Shown: positions 1-7,308 of the stretch, piece after piece
How the letters are laid out: every line of letters begins with the position of its first letter
Numbering within the stretch: position 1 is the stretch's first letter
DNA from: a virus
Direction: 5' to 3' (one strand)
Length of the DNA: 21,500 bases
IMG/VR virus record: IMGVR_UViG_3300042468_000821
Span: 1 to 21,500 of that record
Position numbers and translations under genes: made by a program
Notes under the pieces: generated by a model
What the model was told of the DNA's origin: nothing
The model's database searches: none
The model's input: only the letters and a program-made list of their open reading frames with translations

Positions 1-3000
1 CATCTCGCCCAAGGCGGACTTCATTCCCCTGCGCGCTACGGACTACGAGATCAACACCACGGTCAAGGAAGCCATGGGTCTCGGCACGCGCGGCATCTAT
101 GTTGACGCCAAGAAGGGCCAGCGCCCGCGGATCTTCGTTAACCTAGACAAGATGGCGACCGGCGACGTGGCTGGCCATGAGATCGGCCACGCCATCCTCA
201 AGAGCGACATCCTCGGCGGCGAGGTGAAGCGCGGCATGCGGGCCATGGTTGACCAGCAGTATGGCACCGATGGAGTCGCCGCCCGCGGACGCGAATACGT
301 CACAGCGAATCTCACGCAGGAAGTGCGCGACGGCACAACCGGTATCCAATTGAACGTGTTGCGCCCCGATGAGGTGACGCGCATTGCCGCGGCCGGTGGC
401 GACGAAGCGGCCGAGCAGGCGCTGAAGAATGAGTTTATCCGCGAGCGCTGGGCCAACGACACCGACTGGCGCAAGCAGGCCATCGAGGAGCGCGCCGACA
501 TGCTGAACCAAGAGCGCTTGGCGCAGGGCGAGATCTCTTGGGACTGGGCGCGCGACGAGATTGCCGCGGAGACATTCAGCGGGCTTGGCAAGGGTCTCAA
601 CCTTTCCGGCGTTCGTGCCAGTGGTCCGCTGAGTCGCGCGGTTGGCGCTGCCTCTGCAGGCTTCGAGGCCATGGGCGCTCGGATGCGCGGCAACGGCCGA
701 CTGGAGACACCCAACCGGCTCTTCGTGGAAAACCCGCTCTTCGACACGCCGGAGATGCGCAAGGCGGTCAACAACTACGTCAAGACGTTCGACCGCTATC
801 TGGTCGGTCTGGAAAAGGAAGGCTCCGTCAAACAGCGCGGCACGCCGATTGCGCCGACCGGCAAGGCCAGCGATGCCATCCGCAGTCCTCACACTCGCCT
901 GCACAAGAACGGCAATGTGGTTGAAAACGATTTGTTCTTTCAGCGTCCAGACGGAACAGTCGTTCCTAAGTCACAGCAGCAGATCAATACGCAGGACAAG
1001 TCGCGCGCTGCCACGATTAAGTCGATCAATGACCGGACCAAGTTCGTTAACGAGAACAGCAACGAGTGGGGCGCTCGCAAACTTAGCAATGGCCGCGTCG
1101 AAGTTGGCGGACCCAACCTGCCGCCCCAGTTCGACTACTTCATCCAGATACCGGAGTACCATCGCAATCTCGTTCGAGAGTTTGAGGCCGGACGCGCAGA
1201 AGGTCGCAGCTATTTGTATTCCATCAACGTCATCGGCAGCCGCGACTCAGGAACGTACAAGGTCACAAACTACGGCAACATCGAGGCCAAGACCGGCGAG
1301 ATGGTTCCCTTCGGTGCCGCCGTCTCGACCAAGAATCATGTGCTGATCAAGGCGATTGACCTTAACTCGTTCCGCGCTTCGGCCATCCGCGCTATCGACA
1401 ACGAGCAGCTCGGCGAGTTTGGCAATGACCTCCGCGCGGTGGAGACCGGCTTAAAGCAACTTCTCAGCAACTACGAGAACGGCGTTGCGGGCGAGACAGG
1501 ACTAGGCGTGACGCGCAAGAACATCCTCAACGGATTGCTGGGCACCGGCACGGTGATGCAGCGCCAGAGCAACCCCGCTTGGCACACGCTGAACAACCAA
1601 GGCAGCGTCCGCACGTTCCGTCTGGACCGCATCAACTACGCGGAGCCATACGGCACCGGCTACTTCCCGCACTACAACAAGATCAACATCAACGCGCTGC
1701 CGGACGACGCCGGTCGCATGTCTCTGGATCAATACGGACAGTTCGACGCCGACCGTAAGGCGGCTTGGATGAACAAGGAGGCGGTGAAGCGCGGCTTTAG
1801 CAACGCAACCAATTGGCAAAACGCAGACGCGCAGGGATTCCAAGCGGCGGATGGGCAGTATCGGCAGCAGTTTCCGGCGGGCGGTGCGGCGCAGCGTGGG
1901 AGCGCTATGCCAGATGCTACAACCACATCAAAGGCTGCTAAAACGCTGGAAGACCTCAAGCGCACTTCGTTCATTCCTACCAAAGTAGCGTCTGATGTTC
2001 TTGGAGGGTTTCCAGAATATCTAAAGCCGGTTGCGCAGTTTATTGCAGATCAGCGCGGCAAGCTCGTCGAGGGCAAGATGAACATGCGCGACATCACCAA
2101 GGCTTATGTGATGACGATTGCTTCGCAAGGCTCTGGAGCGAGAGCCGTTGAGGTTATTGCCAGCAACTTGGCCAAGAAGGACATTCCATTTGCCCCCACT
2201 CAGGAGTTTTTGACCACAGACAAACAGGGGCGCGCGGCAATTCGTCCCGAAGAAGCTGCCGCCTATTGGCTTGGCACCGAAGCAGGACAGCGCGCCCTCA
2301 ACAACGCGGAGAGCGGCGTGTTTAATCCCAGCGACTGGCAGGAGATGGTCGCTCTGCGCAAGGCATACGGAGATGACAGGTTTGCCACTGTGCGCGCATT
2401 TTCGCCGGAGAACATCGCACGCATTCCGCAGGTTCTTGCCGATATCAATGCAAGCCGCGGCAACACCGACGCCGTATTGACAGCCGTACAAAAGCTCAAC
2501 GGAATTTCTACAGGCAAGAAGGGCTTCATTTCACACCTTCTCGGCATTGGCGACGTGCCGACGATTGATGCTGTGGAGATCAATTTTTGGCTGACCGGAA
2601 AAGGAGACGTTGGGAAGCTCAACACTAAGCGCGCCGACCTTGTTCGCCGCGTCAAGGAGTCGGTCAGCGACAGGCGCGTCAGCGAGGAGTTGTTCCGGCG
2701 CATTGACAACCGCATCAACGGATTGCGCGATCAGGTGCAGGGAGGGGCTGAGGTCGATCCAGAGGTCTGGTCGCACGTCATGCATCACTGGCTTTGGGAC
2801 AAGGCCAAGAAGATCGAGACGACACACGAAGGCATGTACAGGGCGCAGGCCAGCTTTTTGCCGGACACCGTCATCAGCGACGAAGGCGGCACCGTCTGGC
2901 GCACGCTGCAAGAGGCTCCTGTTATTACGCTCAAAGACCTGCGCGGGAGAAAGGTCTTTGCGTCCTTCGCGGACCTTACAAGCGCGGGCAAGTTGTACAG

Positions 3001-4690
3001 GGGTATTGATTCAAGCGAGGTGGCTATACCGGTGCGAACACACGGCGGACCAGAATGGCCGTTGCTACAAGCAGAGCGTGTTGGCGAGGAAACCAACGTG
3101 TGGTCTAATCAAGGCGCCGGAGTTTCAACAACCAAAGCCAAGCGCGCAGACGAGGGCGCAATCATGCTCGTCGCGGCCATGCACAAAAACGCGCACGTCA
3201 GCAACACGGAAACGTCCACGGCGGTCATTGCAACAAACGCAGCCTATGCGCGCGATGGAAGAATTGCCGGAGACAATTTGCAGCGCCTCGATGACATGAT
3301 TCGCGCGGAGATGCCTGACTTTGTTGGTATCGAGTCGCCGGACGTCATGGCGTACGTCAACAAGCTACCGTTCCAAGGAGAAAGAAGCAGAAGTCGCATC
3401 GCGCAGATTCTCGGATCGAAAGAAGCCGAAGCTCTGGGGGCGCCAAACTTGCAGCGCATATTGGACGAGATGCGCTCCTCGGAGTTTGACGGACTACGGA
3501 TCGGCGACGCGGTCATGGCTATCGAGCTAACGGCGGGCGCTCCGGTTCTTAAGCTCGGAGAGAATGGAACGCTGAAGCATCCATCTTATCAATACGCCGT
3601 GCGCGGAAGAGTTCTCGGCCGATTCGCGCGCCCCATTAACGTCGAGACGATCTTCGATGACTTTTACGCGCAGAGAAGGGCGCAGGGTAAGCCGCAGCAA
3701 GGAGACAGACGCGCGCTTGACTTGGCAAAGCCTGTGCAGGTGATCACTGACGCTATTGCTGACAGGATTCCAAGCACCGCATACACGGCGATCAAATCTC
3801 CGCGGCATGCGCAGCTTATCAACATGGCCGTCAACGATCAGTGGCGCTCTACCTCGGCAAGCGTGAAGCAGGGAGGCGTTAGTCCGGCAGACATTGTTAG
3901 CGCGCTGAATGCATCTCCCGCCAAAGTGGCTCTTTCTAGGTATGATCTAAAAACCCTTAGCGGCAAGGTGCGCGCAAAAGAGCTTGAGGTCTTCCAGCTA
4001 GGCGACTCCGGCGTGTACTTCGGAGTGCGGAAGGGCGATCCGGCGTCAGACTATGGTCTGGCTCCAGATGCGTATGGCTTTGGGCCGGATGAGCGCACGC
4101 TGACGCTGGTGATGAATAACGAGCGCAAGGCCGGAGGAATGGCCGACGCCATTGTCGTCAAGGCGCTGCAAAATGGTGTGACGGCGCTGGACTGTTTCGC
4201 CGTTAAAAGCGGCAGGTCTCCGAGTGGATTTTTGCCAGAGCTTTACGAGCGCTTTGGGTTTCAGAGGGTTGGAGAGATACCATTTGATCCTTCTTTTTAC
4301 TCGAAAACCGAGCTTGCGGATCTGAGGAAATACTGGAAGAGTACAGGGTGGGACGAGTCGGCAGGAATGCCTTCAATCGTCCTGATGAAATGGAAGGGAA
4401 CTAATGAACAAAGACCAAAAAGCCTACGAGAACTTGTTGGCCAAAGTTCGTCAGGTGTTCGCCAAGGAGATAAACGAGGGTCTCTATTCCGAGACGCAGA
4501 AGGATCTTCTGGACGGCTTCCTAGACGACGCGGTGGCTCGCAGCGGCGGACCGGACAAGGTGACGCTGGAGCAGGTCAAGGGGTGCAAGGATCTGATGCA
4601 GGAGTGCGGCTTGGCCGCGGCATCCTAGGTCCGGTTGAGGAGCTGATCGGATTGTCTCCGGCCGAGCTGCGCAACCTCGGCATTCAATAG
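1..4690 (+). CDS. Giant phage polyvalent protein (5' end outside window)
   Basis: The frame is open from base 2, so the true start lies upstream; the first in-window ATG is at 74. About 1,560 residues are visible. A zincin motif, HEIGH, lies at 176-190 with a possible third ligand in a DEIAAETF segment near 556-580. A helix-hairpin-helix-like segment (STGKKGFISHLLG, about 2505-2545) and a MHKNAHVSNTETS segment (about 3179-3220) resemble conserved blocks of very large phage proteins. The C-terminus (about 4070-4390) looks GNAT-like (ELYERFGFQRVG). Known for the class: such polyvalent proteins are late products, often packaged and ejected with DNA to act on the host. Inferred here: a virion or ejected protein with protease and acyltransferase-like modules. 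From about 4404 the frame turns Arg/Gly-rich and overlaps another gene, so its natural end may be near 4404. Confidence 0.75.
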   Translation, partial: ISPKADFIPLRATDYEINTTVKEAMGLGTRGIYVDAKKGQRPRIFVNLDKMATGDVAGHEIGHAILKSDILGGEVKRGMRAMVDQQYGTDGVAARGREYVTANLTQEVRDGTTGIQLNVLRPDEVTRIAAAGGDEAAEQALKNEFIRERWANDTDWRKQAIEERADMLNQERLAQGEISWDWARDEIAAETFSGLGKGLNLSGVRASGPLSRAVGAASAGFEAMGARMRGNGRLETPNRLFVENPLFDTPEMRKAVNNYVKTFDRYLVGLEKEGSVKQRGTPIAPTGKASDAIRSPHTRLHKNGNVVENDLFFQRPDGTVVPKSQQQINTQDKSRAATIKSINDRTKFVNENSNEWGARKLSNGRVEVGGPNLPPQFDYFIQIPEYHRNLVREFEAGRAEGRSYLYSINVIGSRDSGTYKVTNYGNIEAKTGEMVPFGAAVSTKNHVLIKAIDLNSFRASAIRAIDNEQLGEFGNDLRAVETGLKQLLSNYENGVAGETGLGVTRKNILNGLLGTGTVMQRQSNPAWHTLNNQGSVRTFRLDRINYAEPYGTGYFPHYNKININALPDDAGRMSLDQYGQFDADRKAAWMNKEAVKRGFSNATNWQNADAQGFQAADGQYRQQFPAGGAAQRGSAMPDATTTSKAAKTLEDLKRTSFIPTKVASDVLGGFPEYLKPVAQFIADQRGKLVEGKMNMRDITKAYVMTIASQGSGARAVEVIASNLAKKDIPFAPTQEFLTTDKQGRAAIRPEEAAAYWLGTEAGQRALNNAESGVFNPSDWQEMVALRKAYGDDRFATVRAFSPENIARIPQVLADINASRGNTDAVLTAVQKLNGISTGKKGFISHLLGIGDVPTIDAVEINFWLTGKGDVGKLNTKRADLVRRVKESVSDRRVSEELFRRIDNRINGLRDQVQGGAEVDPEVWSHVMHHWLWDKAKKIETTHEGMYRAQASFLPDTVISDEGGTVWRTLQEAPVITLKDLRGRKVFASFADLTSAGKLYRGIDSSEVAIPVRTHGGPEWPLLQAERVGEETNVWSNQGAGVSTTKAKRADEGAIMLVAAMHKNAHVSNTETSTAVIATNAAYARDGRIAGDNLQRLDDMIRAEMPDFVGIESPDVMAYVNKLPFQGERSRSRIAQILGSKEAEALGAPNLQRILDEMRSSEFDGLRIGDAVMAIELTAGAPVLKLGENGTLKHPSYQYAVRGRVLGRFARPINVETIFDDFYAQRRAQGKPQQGDRRALDLAKPVQVITDAIADRIPSTAYTAIKSPRHAQLINMAVNDQWRSTSASVKQGGVSPADIVSALNASPAKVALSRYDLKTLSGKVRAKELEVFQLGDSGVYFGVRKGDPASDYGLAPDAYGFGPDERTLTLVMNNERKAGGMADAIVVKALQNGVTALDCFAVKSGRSPSGFLPELYERFGFQRVGEIPFDPSFYSKTELADLRKYWKSTGWDESAGMPSIVLMKWKGTNEQRPKSLRELVGQSSSGVRQGDKRGSLFRDAEGSSGRLPRRRGGSQRRTGQGDAGAGQGVQGSDAGVRLGRGILGPVEELIGLSPAELRNLGIQ
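4404..4628 (+). CDS. Small helical protein nested at the end of the giant gene
   Basis: This ORF encodes 74 residues, charged and apparently helical (MNKDQKAYENLLAKVRQV), with no family I recognise. It lies in the +1 frame relative to the giant gene and wholly inside it. In this stretch its own translation looks like normal protein, while the giant frame becomes low-complexity Arg/Gly/Ser, so this is probably the real coding frame. The ATG sits in a TAATGA context. After its stop, the giant frame again reads like protein (GPVEELIGLSPAEL, to 4690), so a -1 frameshift, programmed or caused by an indel, could join the two pieces into a protein of about 95 residues. Confidence 0.6.
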   Translation: MNKDQKAYENLLAKVRQVFAKEINEGLYSETQKDLLDGFLDDAVARSGGPDKVTLEQVKGCKDLMQECGLAAAS

Positions 4691-4938
4691 CTGCATAACT
4701 TTTCAAGCATTCCGCAGGGAAGACTCTAACGTGTCGCGCTCGGTGCGAAGCCTTGGACAGACCCCAAGTAGGTGATCTGATTATGGCCCAAGGCAAAGAG
4801 CGCTGCTTGATAAATTTGCTGTAGCACAGACGACAGTCGGTAGCGCTCCGACCGCCGCCGGTTGTAAAACCGTCAAAAACGGCACTGCCAGATAAGGTGC
4901 CAGAGTGCCCGCCAACCCGCATGAATGCTGGGTCCGCA
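4691..4938. other. Gene-free stretch between late gene and att core
   Basis: No convincing gene is present. Possible hairpins are GTCGG/CCGAC at 4836-4840 and 4848-4852, and GGCACT/AGTGCC at 4881-4886 and 4904-4909. Neither is followed by a clear T-run. The stretch may carry the late-operon terminator and one integrase arm region, but no site is clear enough to call. A single GTCCGC hexamer at 4932-4937 abuts the att core. Confidence 0.4.
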
Positions 4939-4981
4939 GATGATTACAAATCAGGTGCTCTACCAGCTGAGCTATACCGGC
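4939..4981 (-). other. attP: attP core: 5' half of tRNA-Thr(TGT)
   Basis: Read on the minus strand from 4981, the sequence is a textbook tRNA 5' half. It has acceptor strand GCCGGTA, a D-arm GCTCAGCTGGTAGAGC, then anticodon stem CCTGA, loop TTTGTAA (anticodon TGT, Thr) and TCA. After that it stops matching a tRNA: the stem does not close, and there is no T-arm or acceptor 3' strand. A truncated tRNA ending at the anticodon stem, 160 bp from an integrase gene, is the classic mark of an attachment site inside a tRNA gene. The copy carries the 5' half, whereas most tRNA-targeting phages carry the 3' half. It is not a functional tRNA by itself. Confidence 0.8.
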
Positions 4982-5008
4982 GACTCTCAAATTCCAGAGA
5001 AAAAACCT

Positions 5009-5034
5009 GTCCGCACTTGTCCGCATGTATCCGA
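5009..5034 (+). promoter_or_regulatory. Three-part 10-bp-phased repeat near attP (site 1)
   Basis: The hexamers GTCCGC (5009), GTCCGC (5019) and ATCCGA (5029) are spaced exactly 10 bp apart in direct orientation. The same arrangement recurs at four other places in the window. Here it lies between the att core and the integrase gene, where excisionase sites of tyrosine-recombinase phages often lie, and 28 bp upstream of the tRNA half on the minus strand. No promoter is evident at this copy. Likely a binding site for a phage regulator or excisionase. Confidence 0.55.
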
Positions 5035-5109
5035 GTGTGGCATGTCGTTTGGCAGACAATCGGCCAAGATTTGCCAAACTTGCCAGCCAAACTGACAAAC
5101 TTTACTTGC

Positions 5110-5129
5110 GATGATTGGAAATCCGGTGC
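5110..5129. repeat. Imperfect second copy of the att anticodon-arm core
   Basis: These 20 bases match 4939-4958, the anticodon-arm part of the tRNA-derived core, at 17 of 20 positions and in the same orientation. They end 12 bp before the integrase ATG. The differing bases fall in the anticodon and one stem position. It may be a secondary integrase core or arm site, or the remnant of an older attachment specificity. Confidence 0.5.
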
Positions 5130-5141
5130 ATTGGGTGAGGC

Positions 5142-6263
5142 ATGGAAACCACTCACCCGATTAAATCCAGTTCGATCAGCGGCAAACTCTACAAGACCGA
5201 TGCGTCGCCCTTTTGGCAGCTCCGGTTCCACCACCCCAGCGACCGCAAACGCAAGCGCATCAGTCTTGGTACAGAAGACCTCGCGCTGGCGAAGGCCCGC
5301 GCCAAGGTCATTCTTGACGACACCGCCGCCAAGGGACTTGAAGCCCTGCGCGATCACGCGCGGCGCGACACATCTGAGTCGATTGGGAGAGCGATTGCGC
5401 ATTACGAGAAGTTCAGCAAGATCATCAGCACCCGCGACAATGTCAATTGTATGCTCCGATTCCTGCGATGCGCGCTTGAGATCGAGGACAACGAGGTCAT
5501 CAAGCAAAAGCCGCTTTCCATCCTCACGCCAGCCCTCATCTCCAAATACATGCGGAACTACAAGGGTAGCCCCTACTCCGTCCGTACTAACCTAGCTTCG
5601 ACCCGCGCCATTTTCGCCCACAGCCTCGAATGGGAAGGCTTTAATTTGCCCGACAACATTTCCAAGTTCTGCGAGGCGACAACAGGCATGAAAGCGCCAG
5701 TCAGCACCTTTGTCCGCATCGCGCCGGAGATTCTCGACAAGATGGAAGAAAGGAGCGCGGCAATCGGCGACTCCACGCGCCGCGCGTATTTACTAACTCG
5801 ATACCTCGGTATGACCCCCTCGGAGTGTGCCGCCGCCCGCAAGTCATGGATCGAGGACAGAGAGGACCGCAAGGTGATCGTCATTATCGAGCGGCCAGAG
5901 GAAGACGTGACGCTGAAGACCGGACACAATCGCGGTCGAGTCATGTCGCTTCCGAAGTGGATGTCCGCCGAGTTGCTAAATGTCGAGGGCGACTACTTAA
6001 TCACCGGCAAGACGTTTGAGACGCGCAAACGATTCATGGAGCGGTTTTTCAACGCATGGGTCCGCGAGTTCATCCCCGACCGGCGCTCTGCAGCCTACGA
6101 GCTGCGCCGCCAAGCCGGTTCCGACATGTTGAACGCGACCGGCAAGATCTCGCTCGTGCAGCACATGCTTGGCCATACGAGTCCGCAGACGACCGCTAGG
6201 TTCTACGCGGTCTATGACCGCGAGGTGGACGTCGCGTCAGTATGGGATAAGTCCACCAATTAG
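5142..6263 (+). CDS. int: Tyrosine recombinase / phage integrase
   Basis: This 373-residue protein catalyses site-specific recombination between attP and a host tRNA gene. The N-terminal part (about 15-60) resembles the arm-binding or DUF-type domain of phage integrases, followed by a SAM-like core-binding domain (about 75-185) and a catalytic domain (about 195-370). The C-terminal boxes are clear: LRR (R322), LGH (H345) and the nucleophile at Y355 in TTARFYAVY. The beta-hairpin Lys is K259. Two positions are unusual: the first box reads GMTPSE where G-L-R-x-S-E is expected (Thr225 for Arg I), and the HxLR box begins with Tyr319 instead of His. It lies directly beside the tRNA-derived att core and converges with the leftward genes. 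Start at the ATG at 5142; the Shine-Dalgarno (SD) sequence is weak. Confidence 0.88.
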   Translation: METTHPIKSSSISGKLYKTDASPFWQLRFHHPSDRKRKRISLGTEDLALAKARAKVILDDTAAKGLEALRDHARRDTSESIGRAIAHYEKFSKIISTRDNVNCMLRFLRCALEIEDNEVIKQKPLSILTPALISKYMRNYKGSPYSVRTNLASTRAIFAHSLEWEGFNLPDNISKFCEATTGMKAPVSTFVRIAPEILDKMEERSAAIGDSTRRAYLLTRYLGMTPSECAAARKSWIEDREDRKVIVIIERPEEDVTLKTGHNRGRVMSLPKWMSAELLNVEGDYLITGKTFETRKRFMERFFNAWVREFIPDRRSAAYELRRQAGSDMLNATGKISLVQHMLGHTSPQTTARFYAVYDREVDVASVWDKSTN

Positions 6264-6284
6264 ACATGTCCGGCGCGACGTGTC
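6263..6284. terminator. Stem-loop between convergent genes
   Basis: GACATGTC (6263-6270) pairs with GACGTGTC (6277-6284), giving an 8-bp stem with one G-U pair and a 6-nt loop. It fills the 37-base gap between the convergent integrase and leftward operon stops. There is no strong T-tract on either side, so bidirectional termination is inferred from position and structure. Confidence 0.45.
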
Positions 6285-6300
6285 GAAGAAACGCCGAAAT

Positions 6301-6525
6301 TTAGACATATGCCGCTTCCATGCGGCAAATGTGCGCCTCAATCGCCGCAACTTTTTCGGCGTATGGCAGGACATCGAGTTCTAGGCAGGCGTTGCGTACG
6401 CAGCCGTCGCTCAGGCACAGGCGGCGCATCATCGAGAACAGCTCCGGCGAGTCAAAGACGCGACCGGCGTGGCGCAGGCCGGACCATGGAAAGGTGCCGG
6501 TGGCGAAGTAATCGTGGCGCATCAT
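6301..6525 (-). CDS. Hypothetical protein, last gene of leftward operon
   Basis: This 74-residue protein of unknown family contains two cysteines in LCLSDGCVRNACLEL plus an upstream HDYF segment, and has a helical C-terminus. No motif is decisive. Its ATG overlaps the stop of the lipoprotein gene upstream, so the two are probably translationally coupled. It is the most distal gene of the leftward cluster and ends facing the integrase gene. Confidence 0.6.
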   Translation of the reverse strand: MMRHDYFATGTFPWSGLRHAGRVFDSPELFSMMRRLCLSDGCVRNACLELDVLPYAEKVAAIEAHICRMEAAYV

Positions 6526-6905
6526 CGGACCTGCAGGGTTTGCGCGGTCTGTGGCGCCTTCGGTTGCGTCGCCGAGTACCAGTGCGTGTAGCGCGGAACG
6601 CGCAGCAGCAGGCGAGACGGCACGCGGGAGCCGGAGGGATACAGCGCCTCCTCGTAGCTCTGCGTATCGTGCGGGACGTACGCTTGGAAGCGTGTCGGCT
6701 TCTGCCAGTTGCCAAACTTGTCGGCGACGACCTTGAGCTGCAGCGGTGTGGTGCCGACATACTCCGCGTTCATGTAGATGACGGCGCCGGTCGGAATGCT
6801 GCGGATGTCAATCGTCAGGACCGGCAGCGCCTGCTCGGTGTTGTAGTCGTTGGGTGTGGCGGCACAGCCTGCCAAGGCCAGCGCGAGGATGGCGAGCGGT
6901 CTCAT
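6522..6905 (-). CDS. PEGA-domain lipoprotein
   Basis: This 127-residue protein begins with a short lipoprotein signal peptide (MRPLAILALALAGC); the lipobox LAGC puts the acylated Cys at residue 14. A PEGA-type beta domain follows at about 32-60 (SIPTGAVIYMNAEYVGTTPL). PEGA domains occur in surface and cell-wall-associated proteins. The gene lies in the leftward cluster, has a good SD (GAGGAGG), and is coupled by 4-nt overlaps to both neighbours. Inferred role: envelope-located factor made by the lysogen or early in infection, such as superinfection exclusion or lysogenic conversion. The lipoprotein call is firm; the role is speculative. Confidence 0.8.
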   Translation of the reverse strand: MRPLAILALALAGCAATPNDYNTEQALPVLTIDIRSIPTGAVIYMNAEYVGTTPLQLKVVADKFGNWQKPTRFQAYVPHDTQSYEEALYPSGSRVPSRLLLRVPRYTHWYSATQPKAPQTAQTLQVR

Positions 6906-7087
6906 GCGACCTCCTCGATGGGCAGCATCAGTTGCGGGTCCGCGGCCTCCTTGCGGGCGAGCTGCACCATGTGCGCGTGGCTGATGACCAGCTCGGTCAA
7001 CTTGAGCGCCGCCTGCAGATCGTAATCATGGTCCGCGTTGAACGTGGCCGCGGACTGCGCGATGGCGTGGGTGTTGAGGGTGGTCAT
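6902..7087 (-). CDS. Small hypothetical protein
   Basis: This protein has 61 residues starting MTTLNTHAIAQSAATFNADH, mostly helical, with a central stretch DYDLQAALKLTELVISHAHM. The ATG at 7087 is chosen over the longer frame because it overlaps the stop of the gene upstream and fits the cluster's habit of starting with MTT/MNT. No family is recognised. It is coupled to the lipoprotein gene downstream by an ATGA overlap. Confidence 0.6.
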   Translation of the reverse strand: MTTLNTHAIAQSAATFNADHDYDLQAALKLTELVISHAHMVQLARKEAADPQLMLPIEEVA

Positions 7088-7302
7088 TTTGTTTGAACGG
7101 TTGCGCCAAATAAGTCGCGCAGGTTTGCGCCGCGCCAATGCACTCGATCTTCAAAGCCAAAGATTCCGGCATTAACGCGAACAGGCGTGTAAATGTACCA
7201 GCCGTCTATGCAATCGCATATGCGTGCATTTTTCCCAAACTTGTCGCGGATTCTTTTTTCGTAGTGCCGCGCCTCGTTCAGTCTTTGCAATTTTTTATTC
7301 AT
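7084..7302 (-). CDS. Small basic hypothetical protein
   Basis: This 72-residue protein has a basic helical N-terminus (MNKKLQRLNEARHYEKRIRDKF) and then a beta-rich part with CDCIDGWYIYTPV. No family is recognised. It starts 7 bases after the stop of the upstream gene without a visible SD, and overlaps the next gene at ATGA. It is probably transcribed from the promoter upstream of 7836. Confidence 0.6.
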   Translation of the reverse strand: MNKKLQRLNEARHYEKRIRDKFGKNARICDCIDGWYIYTPVRVNAGIFGFEDRVHWRGANLRDLFGATVQTK

Positions 7303-7308
7303 GACGAT

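Noticed and set aside
2-4400. Shadow ORFs on both strands within the giant gene
   Set aside because: They are Arg-, Ser- or Ala-rich out-of-frame translations without starts, SDs or motifs.
4820-4985. A complete tRNA gene on either strand
   Set aside because: Only the 5' half of tRNA-Thr is intact; no T-arm or matching acceptor 3' strand follows. A D-arm-like stretch near 4831-4846 on the plus strand does not fold into a cloverleaf with a 7-nt anticodon loop.
4781-5507. Leftward ORFs across the att region and integrase 5' end
   Set aside because: They translate the tRNA fragment and the antisense of the integrase gene; the GIAQLVEHL-like string is a well-known artefact of translating tRNA genes.
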